The notes: generated by a model from the letters alone, not told the origin. A DNA stretch of 64,000 bases from Vreelandella hamiltonii (GCF_014651775.1 NZ_BMXN01000018.1:1-64000), one strand, 5' to 3'. Shown: positions 43,884 through 53,018, counted from the first letter of the stretch. Translations and numbers: made by a program.

Positions 43884-46094
43884 ATGAGCGAAGCAAGTGA
43901 TGACCGCCGCATATCACTACTGGTGGGCCATGCGCGGCGCTGGCAACGCCGCCGTTGGCGGGGGCTCGTGTGGCTCAGCGGGCCTGCCGAGCACGCTCGC
44001 CGACTGGCGCTCACGCTGTGGCACGCCCAGCCGTGGCAAGCGCCATTGTGGGTGGGCGACCCGCAGGAAGCCCCCGTGTCGCCTTGCCTGCCCGCAGCCA
44101 AAGCGCGCACGCGACTGGGGGCCGAGCATCAGCTGATCGTCATGGACGTCAGCGGCCGTGACGGGCTGGACCCGGATGCCCTGGGCGCGCTGGCCGGCAC
44201 CCTGACGGCGGGCGGCATACTGCTGCTGGTAACCCCCGAGCCATGGGGTGAGCGCCCCGACCCGAACTACGCACGGTTTGCCGACCACTCCTGGGAATGG
44301 ACCGCGCTGAGCAGCTTTTACCTGGCACGTTTGGCGCGCCAACTGGGTGCTTCGCCCCAGGTGGTGCGCTGGCCGGTGGCTGGCCCGCTGGTGCTTTCCA
44401 GGCTGCCCGCCGGGCAGCCCTCGCCACGTCGCCCTGAAGACCCCGCCTGCCTGACGCCCGACCAGGCCCGTGCGGTCACGGCCCTGAGCAAGCTCAAGCG
44501 TCGACGCCCGCTGGTCATCACGGCCGACCGAGGGCGCGGGAAAAGTGCGGCGCTGGGCATTGCCTGTGCGCGCTTGCTGCAACAGGGGAGCTACCCGCGG
44601 CTACTGGTCACCGCCCCCAGAGCCAGCGCGGTGGACAGCCTGTTCGAGCGTGTCATGGCGCTGTGCCCTGAGGCGCAGCGCCGCGGCCATGAGGTGCAGC
44701 TGCCTGCCACGGGAAGCTCGCTGTGCTTCTTGCCACCCGACCTGCTCGATACCCAGCTGGCTCAGGGCACGTTGGGAGGCAGCGGGGCGCTGCTGCTGGT
44801 GGATGAGGCCGCGGCACTCCCAGCAGCTATGCTGGCCCGCTGGCTGGCCGCGTTCCCGCGTATGGCCTTTGCCACGACGGTGCATGGTTACGAGGGCTCT
44901 GGCCGGGGCTTTGCGCTGCGTTTTCGGGAGGTGCTCGAGCGCCAGACACCCCAGTGGCGGGAGCTGAGCCTGGACACCCCGATTCGCTGGGCAGCCAATG
45001 ACCCTCTGGAAAGCGTCATTCAACAGGCGCTGCTGCTGAACGCGCCGCTGCCTGAGGCTCACGCGCATGGCCTCATCGACGCGCAGACCCTCAGCGTGAG
45101 CCAGGTACAGCTGGCTGCCAACGAGCCGTTGCTGGAGCAGCTGTTTGGCCTGCTGGTGCAGTCGCACTATCGCACCACCCCCAGCGACTTGCGCCAGCTG
45201 ATGGATGGCCCCGGCACGCAGCTGCGCATGGTGATGGCAAGCCAGGGGCACGCCTCGACTGCTGCCACGGGGGCCACCGATACGGCGCCGCTGGCAGTGC
45301 TGGTCACTCGGGAGGAGGGCGGCTTTGACCCGGCGCTGGCCGAACAGGTGGCGCTGGGCCAACGGCGGCCCCAGGGGCATTTGCTGGCCCAGTCCCTGGC
45401 GGCTCACGGAGGGCATCGCGAGGCGTTGACCGCCCGCTGGCGCAGGGTGGTGCGCATTGCGGCTCACCCCGAGCGGCGTCGCGAAGGTTTGGGGCGCAGG
45501 CTGTTGGTAGCCGATATGGCCAGCGCAGCAGAGCAGGGCGTGGCGCTGTATGGCGCCACCTTCGGCGCGGAGGCGGGGCTACTGTCATTCTGGCTGGCCC
45601 TTGGGTTCACGCCGGTGCGCCTGGGCGTGACCCGGGAAGCGGCCACGGGGGAGTATGCCATCATGGTCGCCAAACCGTTGAACGAGATCGGCCAGGCCGT
45701 ATTGCACAGTATGCAGCAAGGTTTTGTGGCGTCTTTGCAGGGGCTATTGGCCTTCGAGCTACGCGACTTACCCGCGCCGGTGGTGGCGCTGCTGCTGTCC
45801 GAGCTGCCTGAACGGCCGCTGAGTGCCGTGGAGCGACAAACGATTCACGACGTGGCCTATGCCCATCGCGACCCCGCCCTGGCGCGGGCTGCCTTGCAGG
45901 CGCTGGGGCGGGAGGCCAGCCGTGCGCCGCTGGGAGAGGCCCGGCTAGCGCATCAGCAGCTGGTGGCCTGGGCCTACCAGAATCAACCGCTGGCCGATGC
46001 CCCGCGCGAAGCCACGCAGCAACTGCGCCGAGTGACACAGCAGCTGATGACCGCGTCGATGCTTTTCTCGGATGGGCAGGAGCGGTTAAAGTAG
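43884..46094 (+). CDS. tmcA: tRNA(Met) cytidine acetyltransferase TmcA
   Basis: A 736-residue enzyme that acetylates the wobble cytidine of elongator tRNA-Met. The RNA-helicase-like module has the Walker A ADRGRGKSAALG and the DEAH-like box LLLVDEAAALP. The GNAT module follows with RIAAHPERRREGLGRRLL and VALYGATFGAEAGLLSFW. A C-terminal tRNA-binding helical region ends the protein. GAGGAG precedes the ATG at 43884. Length is slightly above the E. coli protein. Confidence 0.93.
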   Translation: MSEASDDRRISLLVGHARRWQRRRWRGLVWLSGPAEHARRLALTLWHAQPWQAPLWVGDPQEAPVSPCLPAAKARTRLGAEHQLIVMDVSGRDGLDPDALGALAGTLTAGGILLLVTPEPWGERPDPNYARFADHSWEWTALSSFYLARLARQLGASPQVVRWPVAGPLVLSRLPAGQPSPRRPEDPACLTPDQARAVTALSKLKRRRPLVITADRGRGKSAALGIACARLLQQGSYPRLLVTAPRASAVDSLFERVMALCPEAQRRGHEVQLPATGSSLCFLPPDLLDTQLAQGTLGGSGALLLVDEAAALPAAMLARWLAAFPRMAFATTVHGYEGSGRGFALRFREVLERQTPQWRELSLDTPIRWAANDPLESVIQQALLLNAPLPEAHAHGLIDAQTLSVSQVQLAANEPLLEQLFGLLVQSHYRTTPSDLRQLMDGPGTQLRMVMASQGHASTAATGATDTAPLAVLVTREEGGFDPALAEQVALGQRRPQGHLLAQSLAAHGGHREALTARWRRVVRIAAHPERRREGLGRRLLVADMASAAEQGVALYGATFGAEAGLLSFWLALGFTPVRLGVTREAATGEYAIMVAKPLNEIGQAVLHSMQQGFVASLQGLLAFELRDLPAPVVALLLSELPERPLSAVERQTIHDVAYAHRDPALARAALQALGREASRAPLGEARLAHQQLVAWAYQNQPLADAPREATQQLRRVTQQLMTASMLFSDGQERLK

Positions 46095-46121
46095 CCCGGT
46101 TATCGATGACGAAGAGTTTCC

Positions 46122-47609
46122 ATGAACGCACATCTAGAAGCGCTCGCGCCCACGTTGGTGTGGCAGCATTTTCGCACGCTGTGTAATACCCCTCGGCCAT
46201 CGGGCCACGAGGCAGCGCTGGTCGCCAAGCTGGAAGCCTGGGCCGATGGCCTGGGGCTTGCCCATGACCGGGATGCCTTCGGCAACCTGCGTATCCGTAA
46301 GCCCGCATCACCGGGGTGTGAGGCAGCGCCGGGCATCATCCTGCAGGGGCACCTGGACATGGTGGCGCAGGCCAACGCAGGCCAGGCCCACGATTTCACG
46401 CGGGACCCCATTCGCACGGTGGTCAAGGAGGGGTGGCTGCACGCTGAGGGCACCACGCTGGGGGCTGACAACGGCATGGGCGTGGCTGCCATTCTGGCCG
46501 TGCTGGAGGACCCGGAACTGACCCACGGGCCGCTGGAAGCGCTGTTCACCCTGGAGGAAGAGACCTCCATGGGCGGGGCGCTCAATCTGGCCGAGCAGTG
46601 GCTCGAGGGCTCACTGTTGCTCAACCTCGATAGTGAAGACCGTGGCCAGGTCTATATCGGCTGCGCGGGCGGTGCCGACGTGGTGGTGGATGCCCAACTG
46701 CCTGGTGCTGCGCTGCAGCCCGATGAGCAGGTCATCTCGCTCTCCTTGACCGGCCTCAAGGGCGGTCATTCGGGCATGGATATCGACAAGCCGCTGGGCA
46801 ATGCCAACCGACTGCTGGTACGCGTGCTGTGGGCGCTTGAAGCCTTCGATGCGCGGCTGGTGAGCTATCAGGGCGGCACCCTGCGCAATGCCATTCCCCG
46901 TGAAGCCTTTGCCCAGGTGGCGCTGCCCGCCGACGATGTCGAGGCCGCGCTGGCCACGGTGGAAACCCTCGCTAGAACGCTCAAGGCGGAGCTGGGTAGC
47001 GGTGACCCTGGCCTGGTGCTGACGGCTACGCAAGCGGCCCCTGCCGAGGCCGAACCGCTGACCCGCGACGCCAGCGCCATGCTGCTGGCCGCCTTGCATG
47101 CGGCTCCTTGTGGGGTCGAGCGGATGAGCGCCGATGTGCCGGGGGTGGTCGAAACCTCCAACAATCTTGGCGTGCTGAGCGTGGAGCAGGGACGTTTTCA
47201 CCTCTGTGCACTGGTGCGCTCGCTGCACGACAGCGCAGCGATGGCCATGGCCGGGCGCTTCCAGGCGCTGTTCGGGCTGATGGGTGCCCGCGTAAAGGTC
47301 GAAAATGGTTACCCAGGCTGGGCGCCCAACCCGGAAAGCCCGCTGTTGGCCACCTTCAATACTCGCCATGCGGCGCTGATGGGCCACGCTCCAGAGGTGA
47401 AGGTCATTCATGCCGGGCTGGAGTGCGGGATTCTGGGCAGCAAGTACCCTCATCTGGACATGATCTCGTTCGGGCCCTTGATTCGCGGGGCTCACTCACC
47501 GGACGAGCGCGTCGAAATTGCTTCCGTGGCGGAGTTCTGGGCCATGCTGCGTGACCTGATCGAAACCCTGGCCAGGCAAACCGCCGACTCGGCCAGTCGC
47601 CAGGTCTGA
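46122..47609 (+). CDS. pepD: aminoacyl-histidine dipeptidase PepD
   Basis: A 495-residue M20-family dinuclear zinc dipeptidase (Xaa-His dipeptidase, cytosol nonspecific dipeptidase). Metal ligands are visible in LQGHLDMVAQ, TTLGADNGMGVA, FTLEEETSMGGA and NLDSEDRG; the lid has GGHSGMDIDKPLGNAN. No signal peptide, so it is cytoplasmic. It follows tmcA by 27 bases and may be cotranscribed. Confidence 0.93.
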   Translation: MNAHLEALAPTLVWQHFRTLCNTPRPSGHEAALVAKLEAWADGLGLAHDRDAFGNLRIRKPASPGCEAAPGIILQGHLDMVAQANAGQAHDFTRDPIRTVVKEGWLHAEGTTLGADNGMGVAAILAVLEDPELTHGPLEALFTLEEETSMGGALNLAEQWLEGSLLLNLDSEDRGQVYIGCAGGADVVVDAQLPGAALQPDEQVISLSLTGLKGGHSGMDIDKPLGNANRLLVRVLWALEAFDARLVSYQGGTLRNAIPREAFAQVALPADDVEAALATVETLARTLKAELGSGDPGLVLTATQAAPAEAEPLTRDASAMLLAALHAAPCGVERMSADVPGVVETSNNLGVLSVEQGRFHLCALVRSLHDSAAMAMAGRFQALFGLMGARVKVENGYPGWAPNPESPLLATFNTRHAALMGHAPEVKVIHAGLECGILGSKYPHLDMISFGPLIRGAHSPDERVEIASVAEFWAMLRDLIETLARQTADSASRQV

Positions 47610-47644
47610 TCTGCCATGCCCGCCCAGCAACATTGGCGGGCAAC

Positions 47645-47670
47645 AAAAACGGCACCGCAAGGGTGCCGTG
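47645..47670 (-). terminator. terminator of dps
   Basis: On the minus strand CACGGCACCC pairs with GGTGCCG and is followed by TTTTTG. It lies 33 bases beyond the dps stop. Confidence 0.75.
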
Positions 47671-47702
47671 GGTGGTGTCTCGGCGGTGCGCCGCCGAGAG
47701 GC

Positions 47703-48179
47703 CTACTTGCCCAGGTAGGCGTTGAGCATCCAGACGGTCTTTTCCTGCTCGCGAATGTAATCGCCCGCCTGAGCGGCGGTACCTTCGTCGTCGGCATCCG
47801 AGGCCAGCGACAGCAGTTCGCGCTGCAGCTCGATCAATGTCTGATATCCGCTGAGCACGCCTTTGACACAGGTTTTGCCGTCGTGGACATCCTTGTCTTC
47901 CTGAATCCGCGACAGGGCGATGTAGTCGCTGTAGGCGTGGATGGGCTTGTGTCCCAGGGTCAGGATGCGTTCGGCGACTTCGTCCACTTTGGTCAGCAGG
48001 TCGGTGTAGAACTCTTCGAACTTGGCATGCAGCTCGAAAAAGTCGTTACCCTTGACGTTCCAGTGGTAGCCCCGCACGTTCATGTAGAAAATCTGGTAGT
48101 TGGCCAGTAGATGATTCAGCTTTTCCGCAAGCTGGCTGGCGCTGCCTTCGTGTAGGCCAATGCTGTTGGTATCTTCCAT
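47703..48179 (-). CDS. dps: Dps family ferritin-like DNA-protection protein
   Basis: A 158-residue dodecamer-type mini-ferritin that oxidises ferrous iron with peroxide and shields DNA. The ferroxidase motif is spread over YHWNVKGNDFFELHAKFEEFY, with the family His, Asp and Glu present. The start at 48179 has GGAGGAG on the minus strand; an ATG five codons earlier is less likely. The N-terminal tail is short, so DNA binding may be weak. It fits the other oxidative-stress genes in the window. Confidence 0.92.
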   Translation of the reverse strand: MEDTNSIGLHEGSASQLAEKLNHLLANYQIFYMNVRGYHWNVKGNDFFELHAKFEEFYTDLLTKVDEVAERILTLGHKPIHAYSDYIALSRIQEDKDVHDGKTCVKGVLSGYQTLIELQRELLSLASDADDEGTAAQAGDYIREQEKTVWMLNAYLGK

Positions 48180-48363
48180 TGTCTGCTCCTCCATCGTTTC
48201 GTTTTTTCCAGCTTAAGGCCCTGGTTGACCAATGCAAAACAGGTTTTTTGCATCGCCACCATAGCGGCCTGCCATGACCGGCGGTGAGCTGGCGACGGCT
48301 GACTCATCGCAACATATCAAGAGATGTTGGCGACTCGGCGATTTTTCAAGGGGGCCGCCGCCT

Positions 48364-49494
48364 TCAGTGGGCCAGCCACAGCCGGGCTATGCTGTCGCAG
48401 CGGTCGCTGAGCAGTTCAGCGGTACGCGGCAGGGCGTCTTCCAGGCCCATGGGGCCATCGGCCAGGGCAAAGGCGGCGGTGACGCCTTCATTCAAGCAGG
48501 CCTGCCAGCCATCCCCCAGGCTGCCCGCCAGCACGATGACCGGCTTACCCAGGCGCTGGGCGGCACGGGCCACGCCAATCGGGGTCTTTCCAGAGAGACT
48601 CTGGCCATCCAGGCGGCCTTCTCCGGTGATCACCAGATCCGCCTTGGCCAGCAGGCTGCTCACCTGGGCTTGCTGCATGATCATGTCGATACCCGGCGAG
48701 AGTCTGGCGTTCAAGAAGCTGCTGGCGGCAAAGCCCATGCCGCCCGCGGCACCCGCGCCTGGCATGTCTCGGTCATCGCGACCCAGGGCTTCTACGGCGA
48801 GCGTGGCAAAGTGCCCCAAAGCGCGGTCGAGGGTGGCCACGTCGTCGGGGCTGGCCCCCTTTTGCGGCCCGAACACGGCGCTGGCACCGCGCTCACCGAG
48901 CAGCGGGTTATCCACGTCCACGGCGGCCGTGACGTCCAGGCTGGCCAGCTTCGGGTCCAGGGTGGAGAGGTCCAGCGTGGCCAGCTGCTGCAGGGCAGCC
49001 CCGCCCGGAGGCAGCGGCTGGCCATGCTGGTCGAGCAGCCTGGCCCCCAGCGCCTGCAGCATGCCGGCGCCCGCATCGTTGGTGGCGCTACCGCCCAGCA
49101 GGAGCAGGGCCTGGGTGGCACCGGCGTCCAGGGCCGCCAGGAACAGTTCGCCCACGCCATGGGTGCTGGTATGCAGGGCGTTGCGCTCGTCGCTGTTCAA
49201 GTGCTGCAGGCCACTGGCTTCTGCTAGCTCGATAAACGCGGTACGCTGCTCGCCAAGCCAGCCCCAGCGGGCCTGGCGGGGTCTGCCCAGGGCATCTTGA
49301 ACGGTGAGCGTGCGACACTCTGCCTGAGTGGCTGCCATCAAGGCATCCAGGCTGCCCTCGCCGCCATCGGCCAGCGGGCAGAGGTGCGTGATGGCCGAGG
49401 GTGCCGCCCGTGTAATGCCGTGTGCCATGGCCTGGGCCGCTTGTTCGGCGCTCAGGGCATCCTTAAAACTATCCGGGCAAAGCAGTACATTCAT
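48364..49494 (-). CDS. glycerate kinase (GarK/GlxK family)
   Basis: A 376-residue kinase that phosphorylates D-glycerate. The N-terminus NVLLCPDSFKDALSAEQAAQ and the motif PLADGGEGSLDALM are diagnostic. LLLGGSATNDAGAGMLQALGA and LVITGEGRLDGQSLSGKTP carry the active-site region. GGAGG precedes the ATG. It is monocistronic. It might process glycerate from the neighbouring dehydrogenase island, but the distance of several unrelated genes gives no direct support. Confidence 0.92.
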   Translation of the reverse strand: MNVLLCPDSFKDALSAEQAAQAMAHGITRAAPSAITHLCPLADGGEGSLDALMAATQAECRTLTVQDALGRPRQARWGWLGEQRTAFIELAEASGLQHLNSDERNALHTSTHGVGELFLAALDAGATQALLLLGGSATNDAGAGMLQALGARLLDQHGQPLPPGGAALQQLATLDLSTLDPKLASLDVTAAVDVDNPLLGERGASAVFGPQKGASPDDVATLDRALGHFATLAVEALGRDDRDMPGAGAAGGMGFAASSFLNARLSPGIDMIMQQAQVSSLLAKADLVITGEGRLDGQSLSGKTPIGVARAAQRLGKPVIVLAGSLGDGWQACLNEGVTAAFALADGPMGLEDALPRTAELLSDRCDSIARLWLAH

Positions 49495-49611
49495 CGCACA
49501 ACCTCCTTGAAACGTTGTCTCAGCGTATTGTCGTTCTTTTTCGTGTTAGCCTGCGAGCTTAGCGTGCTGCTGGACCGCACACCAGTCGCACAAAGGGCAA
49601 GAGGAATTCAC

Positions 49612-50172
49612 ATGAAGGTTATCCCGATCAGCATGACCTGCCTGCTGGCCTTGGCCGGCTGCCAGACAGTGCCAGACCGCTTGCCCCAGGCCGAGCCTGG
49701 GCCTGCTGCGGCCTGTGCATTCCCGGTCCATCAGGCAGCCGACTCCCTGGCGGCGGTCACTCGTGCTGTCGATGTGCTGGAAGCGTGGGGCTTTAGCCTG
49801 GACGCCACCGACACTCGGCTTGGCCTGGTCAGCGCCTCCCGCGAGCGCGAGCTGGTGGGATATTATGACCGTTATGATTATTACTCCCCCTACGGCAGCG
49901 GCTTCCGGCTGTTTGGCGGGATGGGCGTGGGACGCGGCTCCAGCATCGGCCTGGGAGTCGGCGGGCGTTTTGGTGCGGGCGCCGGGCAAACGCCCACGGA
50001 AGTGGAGCGTGTATCGGTGCTGGTCAGTGACGCGCAGCTACGCCTGTCTCGGGACATTCGCCGTTTCGATCACTTCGGTGAGCAGCGCGAGGCCTACAGC
50101 GCCAGTAACGATGACTTTTGCGGACGCTTTCAAACAGCCTTTCAACAGGCCCAGGGGCAGGGGGGCTTATGA
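49612..50172 (+). CDS. lipoprotein of unknown function
   Basis: A 186-residue predicted lipoprotein with lipobox LALAGC. After a Pro-rich stretch comes a helical AADSLAAVTRAVDVLEAWGF segment that resembles the next gene's product, then a Tyr/Gly-rich stretch (YYDRYDYYSPYGSG, GGMGVGRGSSIGLGVGG). GAGGA precedes the ATG at 49612. Its stop overlaps the next start by ATGA. It opens a probable operon with the next lipoprotein and the ZevAB-like genes. Confidence 0.75.
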   Translation: MKVIPISMTCLLALAGCQTVPDRLPQAEPGPAAACAFPVHQAADSLAAVTRAVDVLEAWGFSLDATDTRLGLVSASRERELVGYYDRYDYYSPYGSGFRLFGGMGVGRGSSIGLGVGGRFGAGAGQTPTEVERVSVLVSDAQLRLSRDIRRFDHFGEQREAYSASNDDFCGRFQTAFQQAQGQGGL

Positions 50173-50534
50173 GCCGTTTCATCAAGTGGGGAGCCGCGCT
50201 GGTCACACTGCTGTGGCTGGCCGGATGTGCAACGACGCAGCCGCTGGAAAGCCGCGATCTGCACTACCGTGCCGATACCGAGCAGACGTTCCGTGAGGCC
50301 GTCGCGATGATGATCGAACAGGGGTATGTGGTGCGCCATGCCGATATGTCCCTGGGGCGGGCGGAAGCGGTGCTGGCCCGCTGGCCCGGCTACCGGTTGC
50401 AGCTTCAAGTGAGCGAATCGGGCGGCGGCACGCTGGTGCGGGTATCTGCGCTCAGCGGCAGCCAGCCGATTCCCCCGTACGTGCTGGACCCGTGGCTGGT
50501 GGAGTTGCAAAGCAGATTAGGAGAGTTACCGTGA
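50169..50534 (+). CDS. second lipoprotein, probable paralog of the first
   Basis: A 121-residue lipoprotein with lipobox LWLAGC. The segment ADTEQTFREAVAMMIEQGY then LGRAEAVLAR aligns in pattern with the upstream lipoprotein, suggesting an old tandem duplication. It is coupled on both sides: ATGA overlap upstream and GTGA overlap with the DUF1007 gene downstream. No function is known; the operon suggests the envelope side of metal uptake. Confidence 0.75.
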   Translation: MSRFIKWGAALVTLLWLAGCATTQPLESRDLHYRADTEQTFREAVAMMIEQGYVVRHADMSLGRAEAVLARWPGYRLQLQVSESGGGTLVRVSALSGSQPIPPYVLDPWLVELQSRLGELP

Positions 50535-51205
50535 CGTGGAAAACAGCCAAACGCTGGGGGTGGATGAAAGGAGCTGCCCTGGGCATGGGGCTTGGGCTGG
50601 CCAGTGGTAACGTATGGGCGCACCCCCATGGCTGGATCGATCTCAGCATGCGCGTGATCACCAACGAGGCGGGTGAGGCCACTGGCGTGCATCAAACCTG
50701 GCGCATGGATCCGTTTTACAGCCTGGTGGTGTTCGAGGAGCTGCAGCAGGTGCCCGGCGCGTCGCTGGAAGAGGGCCTGGACCAGCTGGGCAGCGATATC
50801 CGCGACAATCTGGTGCCCCAGCACTACTTTACCGAGCTGCGTATCAACCGCCAGCGCCTGGCCTTTGGCGAGGTGACGGAGTATACCGCCATGGAGCGGG
50901 ATGGCCGTTTGACCTTCATGTTCATACTGCCCCTGGAGAGCCCTCAGCCGTTGCAAGGCAACGTGCTGGAGTACCAGGTCTTTGACCCTACCTATTACAT
51001 CGAAGTGGTGCATGAGGCCGATAACGATGGCCCCAGCAAGGGGGCGCTGGTGTTGAATGGCGAGCCCGCCTGCGAGCTGAGCATCATCGCGGCCGATCCA
51101 GACCCCGAACTGGTGCTGCAGGCAGCCCTGCTGGACGTGGACGAAGAGGGTGAGCCGGGCCTGGGCCGCCACTTTGCCGAGACCGGCAGGGTGGATTGCC
51201 GCTGA
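50531..51205 (+). CDS. DUF1007 (ZevA-like) periplasmic protein
   Basis: A 224-residue exported protein. A signal-type segment ends near NVWAHPHGWIDL, so the mature protein begins with a His-Pro-His metal-ligand-like end, as in ZevA of Haemophilus influenzae. The rest is the DUF1007 fold. The start is GTG overlapping the previous stop, with AGGAGAG upstream; an internal Met 11 codons on is an alternative. In Haemophilus ZevA works with ZevB in zinc uptake. The neighbour at 51268 is ZevB-like. Confidence 0.75.
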   Translation: MTWKTAKRWGWMKGAALGMGLGLASGNVWAHPHGWIDLSMRVITNEAGEATGVHQTWRMDPFYSLVVFEELQQVPGASLEEGLDQLGSDIRDNLVPQHYFTELRINRQRLAFGEVTEYTAMERDGRLTFMFILPLESPQPLQGNVLEYQVFDPTYYIEVVHEADNDGPSKGALVLNGEPACELSIIAADPDPELVLQAALLDVDEEGEPGLGRHFAETGRVDCR

Positions 51206-51229
51206 CGCAGACGCCTGCTATCGTATATC

Positions 51230-51252
51230 AATTTGTTACTTTATAACTTTTT
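51230..51252. promoter_or_regulatory. Zur-box-like site before the NicO-type gene
   Basis: The stretch contains TGTTACTTTATAAC and matches 15 of 23 positions of the gammaproteobacterial Zur consensus (core TGTTATAATATAACA). It lies 16 bases before the next ATG and could repress that gene when zinc is plentiful. Confidence 0.4.
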
Positions 51253-51267
51253 TGCCGTGGAGGGAGG

Positions 51268-52287
51268 ATGCCGGTAACACGACAACAGTTGGCCTGGGCA
51301 GCAGGCGGTATTCTGTGTGCCATCCTGTTAGTCTGGGTCGTGCAAAGCAATCTGCAGGGCGTCAGCTATCAGTTGTTGGGCTGGCAGCGCGACTTGCATC
51401 GCAGCCTGACGCTGGCCATCACGGAACTCTCCCGCACGCCGTCTACGGGTGCGTGGATGACGCTGCTGGGAGTCAGCTTCGCCTATGGCGTGTTTCATGC
51501 TGCGGGGCCTGGTCATGGCAAGGCGGTGCTGGCCACTTACCTGGCTTCCCATGGGGGCGCGACCCGGCGTGCACTGGGGCTGTCGTTTGCGGCTTCCTTG
51601 CTGCAGGGTGTGACGGCCATCGTCATGGTCGTGGTGCTGGTGCACGGGCTGGGATGGGTCACTCGGCAGGCCATGGGGAGCGTGGTCTGGGTGGAGCAGG
51701 CGAGCTTTCTGCTGGTGGCGCTGCTGGGCATCTGGCTATGCTGGCGTGCCATCAGGCAACTGCGCCACGCCCATCGTGCGCAGGCGCCGGTGGCCGAGCC
51801 CCACCATCATGAGCACAGCCACAGCCACAGCCACAGCCACAGCCACAGCCACGATCATGCCCACTGCTGCGGCGGAGCCCACCATATCGAGCCACAGCAG
51901 GCGCTGGAGTGGCGTACTGCGTTGATGACGGTGGGGGCCATTGGCATGCGCCCCTGTACCGGGGCCGTGTTGATGCTGGGGGCTGCCAGCCTGCTGGGGC
52001 AGTTCCATGTGGGGGTGGCCTCGGTGCTGGTCATGTCGCTCGGTACCGGCATCACCGTTTCGGCGCTGGCCATGGCCAGTATCGTGGCGCGGGGCTGGGC
52101 GACACGGCGGCTGGAACGACAGCAGAGCCAGCAAGTGGTGGAGAAAGTCGCGGGATGGGTCGCCCTCACGGGGGGCGCGCTGATCGTGGCGCTGGGCGTC
52201 TCCTTGTCGTTGGCGGGAGCAGCGCAGCCTGCCAGCGGCCCGCTGCTGAGCGAGCCGCCGAGTCGCAGTGTACTGCCCGGCGGCTGA
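51268..52287 (+). CDS. NicO/RcnA-type metal transporter (ZevB-like)
   Basis: A 339-residue inner-membrane protein with six or more transmembrane segments. HAAGPGHGKAVLATYL near residue 80 and GMRPCTGAVLML near 230 are NicO-family motifs. Between them is a cytoplasmic His-rich loop of about 30 residues, with a (His-Ser)6 run and HDHAHCCGGAHH, which binds Ni, Co or Zn. GGAGG precedes the ATG. Paired with the DUF1007 protein it resembles ZevAB zinc uptake; efflux as in RcnA is the alternative. A Zur-like site precedes it. Confidence 0.82.
   Translation: MPVTRQQLAWAAGGILCAILLVWVVQSNLQGVSYQLLGWQRDLHRSLTLAITELSRTPSTGAWMTLLGVSFAYGVFHAAGPGHGKAVLATYLASHGGATRRALGLSFAASLLQGVTAIVMVVVLVHGLGWVTRQAMGSVVWVEQASFLLVALLGIWLCWRAIRQLRHAHRAQAPVAEPHHHEHSHSHSHSHSHSHDHAHCCGGAHHIEPQQALEWRTALMTVGAIGMRPCTGAVLMLGAASLLGQFHVGVASVLVMSLGTGITVSALAMASIVARGWATRRLERQQSQQVVEKVAGWVALTGGALIVALGVSLSLAGAAQPASGPLLSEPPSRSVLPGG
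51814..51849 (+). repeat. six perfect copies of CACAGC
   Basis: A hexanucleotide microsatellite inside the metal transporter encodes six His-Ser pairs. Slippage would change the number of His residues in steps of two codons without shifting the frame. Confidence 0.9.
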
Positions 52288-52293
52288 GGCAGC

Positions 52294-52713
52294 CTAGACG
52301 CTCAAGCCATTGAACAGGGCGAGCAGCTGTTCACGCTGCTTGCCCTGGCCGGGAAGCTCATACGGCTCAGGCGTGCCGTTGCCCCATACCGGGGCTGGCC
52401 AGCTGGCATCGTCGCGGTAGCGGATCACTACGTGAAGGTGCAGTTGGCTCACCACATTGCCTAGGGTGGCGATATTGAGTTTGTCGCCGTGATAGGCCTC
52501 TTTCATGGCCGCTCCTAGGGCCGAAGCTTCTCGCCACAGCTGGGCCTGGTCTGTGTCGCTTAGCTCGAAGACTTCGCTGACATCGTTGACGCGGGGCACC
52601 AGCACCACCCAAGGGTAACGGGCATCGTTCATGAGCAGCACACGACACAGGGGCAAGTCGGCCAGTGGGAAAGTGTCTGCTTCCAGGCGAGGGTCGAGAA
52701 TCAGGTCGGCCAA
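52294..52713 (-). CDS. HIT family hydrolase
   Basis: A 139-residue histidine-triad protein, similar to the small proteobacterial HIT proteins called diadenosine tetraphosphate hydrolases. The core is NVVSQLHLHVVIRYRDD; the catalytic middle His is present while the third triad position is Val, as commonly in this subgroup. LLMNDARYPWVVLVPR is typical. No good ATG exists. TTG at 52713 is chosen because GGAG lies at the right distance and the conserved region begins there; an earlier TTG at 52755 is possible. Confidence 0.8.
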   Translation of the reverse strand: MADLILDPRLEADTFPLADLPLCRVLLMNDARYPWVVLVPRVNDVSEVFELSDTDQAQLWREASALGAAMKEAYHGDKLNIATLGNVVSQLHLHVVIRYRDDASWPAPVWGNGTPEPYELPGQGKQREQLLALFNGLSV

Positions 52714-52866
52714 GTGACGTCTCCAGGTGGGGCTTGATGGCAAGCGTAGGTTCAAGGCTGCAGCATAGCAGGCGAAATACCGAAAATCTGTTACGCTAAG
52801 ACGGAAGCCGCTTCGTTCTCGACGAAGGGAGGCTCGAAGGCGACATCACTTGTTAAGGAGAACATG

Positions 52867-52998
52867 ATGAAAAAATTACTGGCGACAAGTTTTATCCTGC
52901 TGATCACTGCCGGTGCGCTGGCGGGCTGTAATACCGTGGCAGGCGCAGGCCAGGATGTTCAGGAAGGTGGTCGTGCCGTTCAGGATGCCGCTAGCTGA
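52867..52998 (+). CDS. entericidin EcnA/B family lipoprotein
   Basis: A 43-residue lipoprotein. MKKLLATSFILLITAGALAG is followed by the lipobox Cys. The mature part NTVAGAGQDVQEGGRAVQDA is the entericidin repeat-like sequence. In enterics entericidins form a stationary-phase antidote/toxin pair; here only one is present. TAAGGAG lies six bases before the ATG at 52867 (an ATG at 52864 is closer and less likely). A strong terminator follows. Confidence 0.88.
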   Translation: MKKLLATSFILLITAGALAGCNTVAGAGQDVQEGGRAVQDAAS

Positions 52999-53018
52999 TC
53001 AAGGCGGGCTTTGAGCAA

